Part shown: piece after piece, positions 8,006-14,760 of the stretch
Layout: the number at the start of each line of letters is the position of its first letter
How positions within the stretch are numbered: position 1 is the stretch's first letter
Assembly (NCBI RefSeq): GCF_003324565.1
Contig: NZ_QOLA01000009.1
Location: forward strand, 62,001 to 126,000
Direction: 5' to 3'
Origin: Streptomyces sp. SDr-06
GTDB taxonomy: Bacteria > Actinomycetota > Actinomycetes > Streptomycetales > Streptomycetaceae
Length of the DNA: 64,000 nt
Position numbers and translations under genes: made by a program
Notes under the pieces: model-generated
Seen by the model: the letters and a program-made list of their open reading frames with translations, nothing else
Told to the model about the DNA's origin: nothing
The model's database searches: none

Positions 8006-8697
8006 GAGGCGTCCAGCCGGTAGCCGACGCCGTGCACCGTGTGGACGAGCCGGGACTCGCCCGCCGCCTCCAGCTTCCTGCGCAGGTAACCCACGTACAC
8101 CGCGAGGGAGTTGGAGTCCGGGCCGAAGTCACGGCCCCAGACCAGCTCGTGGATCAGTTCCCTCGGCAGCACCTGCCCCGGGTTGCGCAGCAGGAGTTCC
8201 AGCAGGGCGAACTCGGTGCGCGTGAAGTCGATCGGGCGCTCGCCGCGGCGCGCGGTGTGCGCCACCGGGTCGACGACGAGGTCCGCGTACCGCAGCTCCT
8301 GCGGCTCGGCCGGGTCGGGTGCCGCCCGGCGCAGCAACGCCCTCACCCGGGCGACGAGTTCGTCCAGGGCGAAGGGCTTGACCAGATAGTCGTCCGCGCC
8401 CGCCTCCAGGCCGTCCACCCGCTCGCTCACCGCGTCGAGCGCGGTCAGGACCAGGACGGGGGTGCGGTCGCCCATCGCGCGCAGCTGGCGGCACACCCCG
8501 AGGCCGTCGAGGACCGGCATCATCACGTCCAGGACGATCGCGTCCGGCCGCCAGGCCGCCACCTCGGAGAGCGCCGCGAGCCCGTCGGGGGCGCCCCGGA
8601 CCTCGTACCCCTCCACCGCGAGGCCGTCCTCGACGGCCGCCCGTACCTCCGGCTCGTCGTCGACGACGAGGATTCTGACCGCGCGCGTGGTGCTCAT
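8002..8697 (-). CDS. OmpR-family response regulator
   Basis: 231 residues from the ATG at 8697 (a TTG two codons upstream is possible but less likely). The receiver domain shows the acidic pocket VVDDEPE, the phospho-acceptor Asp in IVLDVMMP, the switch Thr in LVLTALDA and Lys in YLVKPF. The C-terminal winged helix contains FTRTEFALLELLLRNPGQVL and the recognition segment SNSLAVYVGYLRRKLE, ending HGVGYRLDAS. It pairs with the kinase that follows through a 4-bp overlap. The gene is divergent from the MurG paralogue; direct repeats in the 63-bp gap fit an OmpR-type dimer, so it probably controls both directions. Confidence 0.94.
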   Translation of the reverse strand: MSTTRAVRILVVDDEPEVRAAVEDGLAVEGYEVRGAPDGLAALSEVAAWRPDAIVLDVMMPVLDGLGVCRQLRAMGDRTPVLVLTALDAVSERVDGLEAGADDYLVKPFALDELVARVRALLRRAAPDPAEPQELRYADLVVDPVAHTARRGERPIDFTRTEFALLELLLRNPGQVLPRELIHELVWGRDFGPDSNSLAVYVGYLRRKLEAAGESRLVHTVHGVGYRLDAS

Positions 8698-8719
8698 GGT
8701 CAAAGCCTGCCAAACACGG

Positions 8720-8736
8720 CTCTTAGAACCCTCTTA
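8720..8736. promoter_or_regulatory. Direct repeat, candidate response-regulator site
   Basis: CTCTTA occurs at 8720-8725 and again at 8731-8736, an 11-bp period in the short gap between the divergent response regulator and the murG-like gene. OmpR-family dimers typically bind half-sites one helical turn apart. The element is well placed to control both promoters. Confidence 0.5.
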
Positions 8737-8760
8737 AGGCGCCCCGTGAACCTCGGTGCC

Positions 8761-9906
8761 ATGCGCACACCATTGTCAGTAGTGATCGGAGCGGGCGGTA
8801 CCGGCGGGCACATCTACCCCGGGCTCGCGCTCGCCGAGGCGCTGCGGCGGGCCGTTCCCGACGCGGTGATCTCCTTCGTCGGCACGACCCGGGGCCTGGA
8901 GGGCGAGCTCATACCCGGCGCCGGGCACCTCCTGCACACCGTCGACATGACCCCCTTCGACCCCTCGCTCGGCGCCAAGCGGTACCTCCTGCCCGCAGCC
9001 CTGCTGAAGTCGGGCGCGCAGTGCCGGGCGATCCTCAAGGTGCAGGGCGCCCAGGTCGCGGTCGGCATGGGCGGCTACCCGAGCGCGCCCGTGATCGTCG
9101 GCGCGAGGATGGCCGGGCTGCCGAGCCTCATCCACGAGTCCAACGCCGTGCCGGGCCGCGCCAACCAGTTCGCCGCCCGGCTCACCCCGAACATCGCGGT
9201 CGCCTTCGACCGCAGCCGCGCCCATCTGTCGGGCGGCCAGGACGCGGTCACCACCGGCATGCCGATCGCCGCCTCACTGGCCGCGCTCGACCGCCCCACG
9301 ATGCGCGCCGGGGCCCGGCGCGCGCTCGGCGTGCCGCCCGGGGCGCGCCTCGTCCTCGTCAACGGCGGCAGCCTGGGCGCGGCCCGGCTCACCGCGGCGG
9401 CGATCGGCCTCGCCCATCGCTGGCGGGACCGGACCGACGTCCACCTCCTGATCAAGACGGGACCGGCCCGACTGGGCGACACCGAACTCCAGTTGGCGGG
9501 CCTGCCCGGTGCGCGGGCGGTCCCCTACCTCGACCGGATGGACCTGGCGTACGCCGCCGCCGACCTGGTGGTGTGCCGGGCCGGGTCCGCGACCGTTGCC
9601 GAACTCGCCGCCACCGGCGTGCCCGCCGTCCTCGTGCCCTATCCGCACGCGCCCGGCGACCACCAGACCCACAACGCGCGGGTCCTCTCGGACGCGGGCG
9701 CGGGGCTGCTCGTGCCGGACGCCGAGACCACCGCGTTCCGGCTCGCGGGGCTCATCGAGCCGCTGCTCGCCGACCCGGCCCGGCTCGCCGCGATGAGCTG
9801 CGCCGCCGACCCCGGCAACCACGCCCGCGCCGCCGACCTGCTGGCGGCCAAGGTCCTCGAACTCGCCTCCTACCCCACCTCGTACACCAGGGAGTACGCA
9901 GCATGA
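8761..9906 (+). CDS. MurG-like UDP-GlcNAc glycosyltransferase (paralogue)
   Basis: 381 residues of the GT28/MurG family, which transfers GlcNAc from UDP-GlcNAc to undecaprenyl-linked muramyl-peptide on the inner membrane face. Family marks are IGAGGTGGHIYPGLA (glycine loop 1), HESNAVPGRANQ, VNGGSLGAARL (glycine loop 3) and CRAGSATVAEL followed by PYPHAPGDHQTHNA. The main murG of the genome is expected in the dcw cluster, which is not here, so this looks like a second copy. The ATG at 8761 lacks a ribosome site; an in-frame GTG lies at 8746. The stop overlaps the next gene by 4 bp (ATGA). Position beside a two-component system suggests conditional use, for example in envelope stress. It could also act on a different lipid acceptor. 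Confidence 0.85.
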   Translation: MRTPLSVVIGAGGTGGHIYPGLALAEALRRAVPDAVISFVGTTRGLEGELIPGAGHLLHTVDMTPFDPSLGAKRYLLPAALLKSGAQCRAILKVQGAQVAVGMGGYPSAPVIVGARMAGLPSLIHESNAVPGRANQFAARLTPNIAVAFDRSRAHLSGGQDAVTTGMPIAASLAALDRPTMRAGARRALGVPPGARLVLVNGGSLGAARLTAAAIGLAHRWRDRTDVHLLIKTGPARLGDTELQLAGLPGARAVPYLDRMDLAYAAADLVVCRAGSATVAELAATGVPAVLVPYPHAPGDHQTHNARVLSDAGAGLLVPDAETTAFRLAGLIEPLLADPARLAAMSCAADPGNHARAADLLAAKVLELASYPTSYTREYAA

Positions 9907-10901
9907 GCACTGTGAACACGTGGCACGACCGCACCGTCCTCGTCACCGGCGCCGAGGGCTTCATCGGCTCGACGCTGGTCGACCTGCTCGTCGAACGCGG
10001 GGCGAACGTGCGGGCGTTCGTGCACTACAAGCCGTACGCCGAGAAGGGCTTCCTCGCCCACCTCATCGGCCACCCCCAGGTGGAGATGGTCGCCGGGGAC
10101 GTCCGCGACGCGGGTCGCGTCTCGGACGCGGTCGCAGGCTGCGACACGGTCTTCCACCTCGCGGCCCTCATCGGCATCCCGTACAGCTACGACTCCCCGG
10201 GCGCCTACGTGCAGACGAACGTCGTCGGCACCGAGAACATCGCCGAGGCCTGCCGCCGCCACGCGGTCCGCCGCCTCGTCCACACCTCCACCAGCGAGGT
10301 GTACGGCACCGCGCTCACCGCGCCGATCAGCGAGCGGCACCCGCTCCAGCCGCAGTCGCCGTACTCCGCGTCCAAGATCGGCGCGGACATGATGGCGCTC
10401 TCGCACTGGCACGCCTTCGAACTCCCGGTGACGGTGGTGCGCCCCTTCAACACCTACGGCCCGCGCCAGTCCGCCCGCGCCGTGATCCCCACCATCCTGG
10501 CCCAACTGCACGCGGGCGTACGGGAGATCAAGCTCGGCTCCCTGACCCCGACGCGCGACTTCACGTACGTGACCGACACCGCCCGGGGCTTCCTCGCGGT
10601 CGCCGAGTGCGACCGTGCGCTCGGCGAGGTCGTGAACCTGGGCACGGGCCGCGAGATCGCGATCGGCGACCTCGCGAAGGCCCTCATCGCCGCGTCGGGC
10701 CGCGAGGCCTCCGTGGTGGTCGACCCGGCCCGCCTGCGGCCCTCGGGCAGCGAGGTGGAGCGCCTCCTTTCCGACAACACGCGGGCCCGCACCTGGGCGG
10801 GCTGGCAGCCGGAAGTGAGCCTGGAGGAAGGCCTGAAGCAGACCTCGCGCTGGGTCGAGGAAAACCTGTCACTGTTCGCGCCGGGGCGGTATCAGGTGTG
10901 A
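9903..10901 (+). CDS. NAD-dependent sugar epimerase/dehydratase (extended SDR, LegB-like)
   Basis: 332 residues. The Rossmann motif TGAEGFIG (Gly16, Gly19, Gly22) binds NAD, and the catalytic triad is visible as TSTSEVYG and YSASK (Tyr154, Lys158). RPFNTYGPRQSARAVIP and DFTYVTDTARGF are typical of nucleotide-sugar 4,6-dehydratases and 4-epimerases, with closest feel to UDP-GlcNAc 4,6-dehydratase/LegB-type enzymes. It is translationally coupled to the MurG-like gene by an ATGA overlap, so the pair may make and transfer, or modify, a UDP-HexNAc-derived sugar. The substrate cannot be settled by eye. It converges on the TetR gene with a 27-bp gap. Confidence 0.85.
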   Translation: MSTVNTWHDRTVLVTGAEGFIGSTLVDLLVERGANVRAFVHYKPYAEKGFLAHLIGHPQVEMVAGDVRDAGRVSDAVAGCDTVFHLAALIGIPYSYDSPGAYVQTNVVGTENIAEACRRHAVRRLVHTSTSEVYGTALTAPISERHPLQPQSPYSASKIGADMMALSHWHAFELPVTVVRPFNTYGPRQSARAVIPTILAQLHAGVREIKLGSLTPTRDFTYVTDTARGFLAVAECDRALGEVVNLGTGREIAIGDLAKALIAASGREASVVVDPARLRPSGSEVERLLSDNTRARTWAGWQPEVSLEEGLKQTSRWVEENLSLFAPGRYQV

Positions 10902-10928
10902 GGATCCCGCCGTCCGAGGACCCCGTCG

Positions 10929-11564
10929 TCAGGCCGTCGCGGCCAGTCCTGAGCAGATAAGGAGGGTGAAGTCGCGGGCCCACTCCTCGTCCACGGGTTC
11001 CGCGCTGACCAGTGCCCGGTGCACCACCGCGCCGGCCACCACGTCGAAGATGAGGTCGGTGTGGCGGGCGGAGACCGTCGGGTCGGGCTCGTAGGGGAGT
11101 TCGCCCCGGGCCTGGGCGCGTTCGCGGCCGACCAGAACCAGCCGCTTCTGGCGGTCGACGATGGCCGACCTGATGCGCCCGCGCAGGGCGTCGTCCCGGG
11201 TGGATTCGGCCACCACCGCCATGAGCGCGTTCTTCGTCTCGGGGCGCTCCAGGAGCGCCCCGAACTGGAGGACCACGCCCTCCACGTCGGCCACCAGGCT
11301 GCCCAGATCCGGGAGTTCGAGTTCGTCGAAGAGGACGGCGACCGCGTCCACGACGAGTTCGTTCTTGCCCGCCCAGCGGCGGTAGAGCGTCGTCTTGGCG
11401 ACCCCGGCCCGGGTCGCCACGTCCCCCATCGTCAGCTTCGACCAGCCCAGGTCGACCAGCGCCTCCCGGGTCGCCAGCAGGATCGCGGCATCGGCCTCGG
11501 CGCTGCGGGGCCGACCCGTACGACCCGCACAGGACGGTCTCGCGGCTCGGGATGAAGAAGGCAT
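10929..11564 (-). CDS. TetR-family transcriptional regulator
   Basis: 211 residues from the ATG at 11564 (MPSSSRAARP). An in-frame ATG at 11576 and a TTG at 11591 are alternatives. The N-terminal helix-turn-helix is clear: ALVDLGWSKLTMGDVATRAG, then VAKTTLYRRWAGKNELV. The C-terminal ligand-binding half is helical and unassigned. The palindrome TACCGGCCGGTA lies at 11576-11587, immediately upstream of the chosen start, fitting autorepression; this also argues for the downstream ATG. A similar palindrome lies in front of the DUF6230 operon, making that operon a candidate target. The gene is divergent from the thioredoxin-TPR gene. Confidence 0.9.
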   Translation of the reverse strand: MPSSSRAARPSCAGRTGRPRSAEADAAILLATREALVDLGWSKLTMGDVATRAGVAKTTLYRRWAGKNELVVDAVAVLFDELELPDLGSLVADVEGVVLQFGALLERPETKNALMAVVAESTRDDALRGRIRSAIVDRQKRLVLVGRERAQARGELPYEPDPTVSARHTDLIFDVVAGAVVHRALVSAEPVDEEWARDFTLLICSGLAATA

Positions 11565-11575
11565 GACGGCGACCA

Positions 11576-11587
11576 TACCGGCCGGTA
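11576..11587. promoter_or_regulatory. TetR auto-operator candidate TACCGGCCGGTA
   Basis: A perfect 12-bp palindrome 11 bp upstream of the preferred TetR start. It shares the pattern TACYGGCYRGTA with the palindrome at 13096-13107 in front of the DUF6230 operon. Confidence 0.55.
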
Positions 11588-11652
11588 GCAATCGCGCCAG
11601 GGGGCGTGCGGTGTGCGCGAGATCACCCTGTGCGCCGGGGCCGCACCAGTTA

Positions 11653-11669
11653 CGCTACGGCTCGTAGCG
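11653..11669. promoter_or_regulatory. Inverted repeat between TetR and thioredoxin-TPR genes
   Basis: CGCTACG GCT CGTAGCG: perfect 7-bp arms with a 3-bp spacer. It lies in the divergent gap, about 190 bp before the thioredoxin-TPR start. It resembles a TetR-type operator but differs in sequence from the 11576 palindrome, so a second regulator is possible. Confidence 0.45.
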
Positions 11670-11859
11670 AAAGCCTTGAGCGGCCTTCCGCGACAACCAC
11701 ATGTCACCGGCACCGGGGTGGGGACCCGGGTGCCACCAGGAAACACCACGGCCGGTCCGTGTTCACCCGATGTCTCGCAATCCGGCGGGAGGCGGCGGGT
11801 GGGCCCGGATCCTGCCACCGGATCACCACGCACCGTCGCGGAAGGGGGAGGATGTACGC

Positions 11860-12828
11860 ATGCAGCCTAGGAACATGTCCATGAGCGGCGTCGTCGACCT
11901 CGCCGCGGTGAAGGCGGCCGGTGAGGCCAAGAGCAAGGCGGAGCAGGCGCGCGCCGAAGCGGCCCGCCAGGGCGGGGTCCCGGCGGTCGCGCCGTCCGCC
12001 CTCGTCATCGATGTCGACGAGGCCTCCTTCGAACGTGATGTCCTGACCCGCTCCGCCGAGGTGCCGGTCGTCATCGACTTCTGGGCCGAGTGGTGCGAGC
12101 CCTGCAAGCAGCTCGGCCCCTTGCTCGAACGTCTCGCCGTCGAGTACAACGGCCGTTTCCTCCTGGCCAAGATCGACGTCGACGCCAACCAGATGCTGAT
12201 GCAGCAGTTCGGGATCCAGGGCATCCCGGCCGTCTTCGCGGTGGTCGCCGGCCAGGCGCTGCCGCTCTTCCAGGGCGCGGCCCCGGAGACGCAGATCCGC
12301 GAGACCCTGGACCAGCTGGTGCAGGTCGCCGAGGAGCGCTTCGGCCTGACCGGCATCGCGGTCGACCCGAACGCCGCGGCCCCGGCCGCCCAGGCGCAGG
12401 CCCCGGTCGGCCCGTACGACGCACTGCTCGAAGCCGCCGTGGTCGCCCTCGACTCGGGCGATCTGGCCGGCGCGGTCCAGGCGTACCGGAATGTGCTGAG
12501 CGACGACCCGGGTCACCCCGAGGCCAAGCTCGGCCTCGCCCAGGCCGAACTGCTCCAGCGGGTGCAGTCGCTCGACCCCCAGCAGGTCCGCAAGGACGCC
12601 GCCGAGAAGCCCGCCGACGTGGCGGCGCAGATCGCGGCGGCCGACCTCGATCTGGTCGGCGGTCACGTGGAGGACGCCTTCGGCCGGCTCGTCGAGACGG
12701 TGAGGCGCACGTTCGGTGACGACCGCGACGCCGCCCGGGTCCGGCTCCTTGAGCTCTTCGAGGTGATCGGCGGGGACGACCCGCGCGTCACGGCGGCGCG
12801 AACGGCGCTGGCGAGGGTGCTCTTCTGA
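11860..12828 (+). CDS. Thioredoxin-domain protein with C-terminal TPR region (CnoX/YbbN-like)
   Basis: 322 residues. After a charged N-terminal extension, a thioredoxin fold runs from about residue 47 to 155 with the active site WAEWCEPCKQLGP (Cys79, Cys82) and the cis-proline region GIQGIPAVFAV. The C-terminal half carries TPR-like helices (YDALLEAAVVALDSGDLAGA and the Bacteroid-type tetratricopeptide tail DPRVTAARTALARVLF). This matches the YbbN/CnoX family of thioredoxin-TPR co-chaperones, which protect proteins from oxidative aggregation. ATG at 11860 was chosen for the GGAAGGGGGAGG ribosome site upstream. A strong hairpin follows the gene. The CxxC is intact, so redox activity is possible, unlike E. 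coli YbbN. Confidence 0.9.
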   Translation: MQPRNMSMSGVVDLAAVKAAGEAKSKAEQARAEAARQGGVPAVAPSALVIDVDEASFERDVLTRSAEVPVVIDFWAEWCEPCKQLGPLLERLAVEYNGRFLLAKIDVDANQMLMQQFGIQGIPAVFAVVAGQALPLFQGAAPETQIRETLDQLVQVAEERFGLTGIAVDPNAAAPAAQAQAPVGPYDALLEAAVVALDSGDLAGAVQAYRNVLSDDPGHPEAKLGLAQAELLQRVQSLDPQQVRKDAAEKPADVAAQIAAADLDLVGGHVEDAFGRLVETVRRTFGDDRDAARVRLLELFEVIGGDDPRVTAARTALARVLF

Positions 12829-12925
12829 CCCACCCCGTGGACGCCTTCGGGCGTTCACCGAGCTGTCACCGAATGAGTGCCGAGCACGGTGCGCGACGGA
12901 CGATTTGGCGACAGAGAGACAAGAG

Positions 12926-12963
12926 GCGGCCGCGCTTTGCCAAAACTTGGTAAACGCGGCCGC
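12926..12963 (+). terminator. Long hairpin downstream of the thioredoxin-TPR gene
   Basis: GCGGCCGCG (12926-12934) pairs with CGCGGCCGC (12955-12963), and the inner TTTGCCAA nearly pairs with TTGGTAAA, giving a stem of about 17 bp with a 3-nt loop. It is followed by TGTTACTT. The two arms each contain a NotI site. It is probably the transcription terminator, 97 bp after the stop. Confidence 0.6.
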
Positions 12964-13472
12964 TGTTACTTGCAGTAAGTTGAGCCGCTTCTTACGTCCG
13001 CATTTCAGCGGCGATTTCCCCTTCTGTCCGGTCACTCGGCGGCACCCTGCGTGCCCGCTCGATGCCGGCAGGTCGCGCTTCGGTTATCAGGCCGTTACTG
13101 GCTAGTAACGACACCCCTTGTGCCCCGGCCCGGAATGCACCACGATCGGCCACGCTCGGTCCAATAACGCACCAGCCCGACAGCCACTCGGTGCTGCCGC
13201 CCATTGGGTCCCCACCGGGCCGGCCGGTGGCAGTGGCATCGGCCGTGGACAGGGGGGTCTCTGCTCTCCGGCAGGGCCTGTCCAGCAGGTTGCGCGAACG
13301 CGTGGCCAGTGGTTGTCGCTCGGGGGTGATCGCCGGTGTCGGACGAGGTGCGCGAGTCGTACGCGGTCGACCTCCCGTGCGCTCCCCTTCCCGAGGACGT
13401 AGCACTTCTCCCATCCCGTGACAGCCCTTGAGGGTCCGTCCCGGAGATGTACGTCCGAGAAGGAGGAAAGTC
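12964..13472. other. Long 5' region of the DUF6230 operon, no gene seen
   Basis: About 510 bp without a convincing coding frame. It holds the inverted repeat CGTTACT GGCT AGTAACG (13093-13110) and ends in the strong ribosome site AAGGAGGAAAG. It probably contains one or more promoters and a long leader for the DUF6230 gene. Confidence 0.5.
13093..13110. promoter_or_regulatory. Inverted repeat upstream of the DUF6230 operon
   Basis: CGTTACT (13093-13099), spacer GGCT, AGTAACG (13104-13110). The 12-bp core TACTGGCTAGTA (13096-13107) has the same pattern as TACCGGCCGGTA at the nearby TetR gene. It lies 363 bp upstream of the start codon. Confidence 0.55.
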
Positions 13473-14114
13473 ATGGAGTCCCAAGTACGTGGCGGGACCA
13501 GATGGAAGCGGTTCGCGCTGGTCATGGTGCCGAGCGTGGCCGCCACGGCCGCGATAGGCGTCGGCCTGGCGCAGGGTGCGCTCGCCGCCTCGTTCAGCGT
13601 GTCCGGCCAGGAGTTCAAGGTCCGGGCCGACAAGCTCGTCGGTCACAACCTGATCCAGTACGGATCGATCGCGACCGGCAAGGACCTGAAGGGCAAGGAC
13701 GCCGCGCACCCCGTCGTGGTGTCCGGCTTCAGCGACGCGACGATCAGCAACATGTGCCAGTCGGTCGTCACCCCGGACGTGCCGTTCTTCGGCAGCATCA
13801 CGCTGCAGCTGAACGCCGGTACGCAGGCTGACAAGCCCGTCGAGGCGACGAACCTCTACCTCGATGTCGCCGAGCTCGACACCGACGCCGAGTTCAAGAA
13901 CATCGACATCGGTGTGGCCGCCGGTGACCCGTCCAACAAGACGGGCATCCAGCCGAACGCGAAGCCCCAGGTGAACCCCTACGGCTTCGCCCAGCGCGCG
14001 GAGGTCGCGACGCTGACGGGTGTCAAGCAGAAGGCGTGGGCGACGACCGCCGGCACCTTCAAGCTCAGCGGTCTGAGTCTGCGGCTCTACCAGGGCAGCA
14101 AGGAGTGCTACTAA
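13473..14114 (+). CDS. Exported DUF6230-family protein
   Basis: 213 residues with a basic N-terminus and a signal-like hydrophobic stretch (LVMVPSVAATAAIGVGLAQG, then ALAASFSVSG), so it is exported or anchored. The rest looks beta-rich: FSVSGQEFKVRADKLVG, QYGSIATGKDLKG, TNLYLDVAELDTDAEFKN. Two cysteines are visible (NMCQSV and the C-terminal KECY), possibly a disulfide. Relatives in Streptomyces are often labelled DUF6230 or, on weak grounds, cholesterol esterase; no catalytic serine-hydrolase motif is seen here. Start ATG at 13473 has the excellent ribosome site AAGGAGGAAAG. It leads a three-gene cluster with a DUF6114 membrane protein and a secreted Pro/Thr-rich protein. Function unknown. 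Confidence 0.85.
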   Translation: MESQVRGGTRWKRFALVMVPSVAATAAIGVGLAQGALAASFSVSGQEFKVRADKLVGHNLIQYGSIATGKDLKGKDAAHPVVVSGFSDATISNMCQSVVTPDVPFFGSITLQLNAGTQADKPVEATNLYLDVAELDTDAEFKNIDIGVAAGDPSNKTGIQPNAKPQVNPYGFAQRAEVATLTGVKQKAWATTAGTFKLSGLSLRLYQGSKECY

Positions 14115-14128
14115 GCACCCCGCCTGAC

Positions 14129-14158
14129 GGCCGGGGGTGCCTCACGCACTCCCCGGCC
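14129..14158 (+). terminator. Hairpin between DUF6230 and DUF6114 genes
   Basis: GGCCGGGG (14129-14136) pairs with CCCCGGCC (14151-14158), continuing inward through a wobble pair to TGC/GCA. It lies 14 bp after the DUF6230 stop. It could attenuate read-through so that the first gene is made in excess. Confidence 0.45.
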
Positions 14159-14211
14159 GCCGGGACCCACTCCTTTTTCACAGCAACAGCGGTTCCAGGG
14201 AGCTGTTTTCC

Positions 14212-14760
14212 ATGAGCGCCGAGACCACGGGTTCCCGCGACTTCCAGTACTGGCGGCTTCGTTTCCGGGCCTGGCGGGGCAGTCGACCGTTCTGGGCGGG
14301 CCTGTTCACGATGGCCGGCGGCGTGCCCATCGCGTACTTCCCGTACGCCAACATGCACCTCGGCAACATCACGCTGGCCATGTCCACGACCGCCGGGGCC
14401 GGGTCGCTGATCATCGGCGTCCTGCTGGTCACGCTCGGTCTGACGATGTGGTTCCACAGCGTGGTGCGGACGTTCGCGGGTGTCGCGGCCATCCTGCTCG
14501 CGCTGATCTCCCTGCCCGTGGCCAACATCGGCGGCTTCGTCGTCGGCTTCCTGCTGTCCATGCTCGGCGGCGCGCTCGCCGTGGCCTGGGTGCCCAGCAA
14601 GGCGAAGCGCGGGGGCGCGCCGGCCGCCGGTCCGACGACCGGGGACCCCGTGGGCCCGGTGGGCGACCAGACCGTGCCCGGCCCGCGTGAAGGGCTGCCC
14701 GGAACCGCCGCAACCGACACGACAGTTGACGCCAACGGCGGGAGGAACAGTGCGGGGTGA
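14212..14760 (+). CDS. DUF6114-family integral membrane protein
   Basis: 182 residues. Four hydrophobic segments are visible: around WAGLFTMAGGVPIAYFPY, LAMSTTAGAGSLIIGVLLVT, FAGVAAILLALISLPVAN and GGFVVGFLLSMLGGALAVAW. A hydrophilic Pro/Gly/Thr tail follows. The N-terminal segment FRAWRGSRPFWAGL is typical of DUF6114 proteins in actinomycetes. The ATG at 14212 was taken because the sequence from MSAETTGSRDFQYWRLR matches that family. The next gene starts inside its last codons (11-bp overlap), so the two are translated together. Function unknown; the cluster suggests a membrane partner for the exported DUF6230 protein. Confidence 0.87.
   Translation: MSAETTGSRDFQYWRLRFRAWRGSRPFWAGLFTMAGGVPIAYFPYANMHLGNITLAMSTTAGAGSLIIGVLLVTLGLTMWFHSVVRTFAGVAAILLALISLPVANIGGFVVGFLLSMLGGALAVAWVPSKAKRGGAPAAGPTTGDPVGPVGDQTVPGPREGLPGTAATDTTVDANGGRNSAG

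Noticed and set aside
13473..14114. Cholesterol esterase function for the DUF6230 protein
   Set aside because: No G-x-S-x-G motif, Asp/His pair or lipase-like fold signature is visible; the name seems to be inherited annotation.
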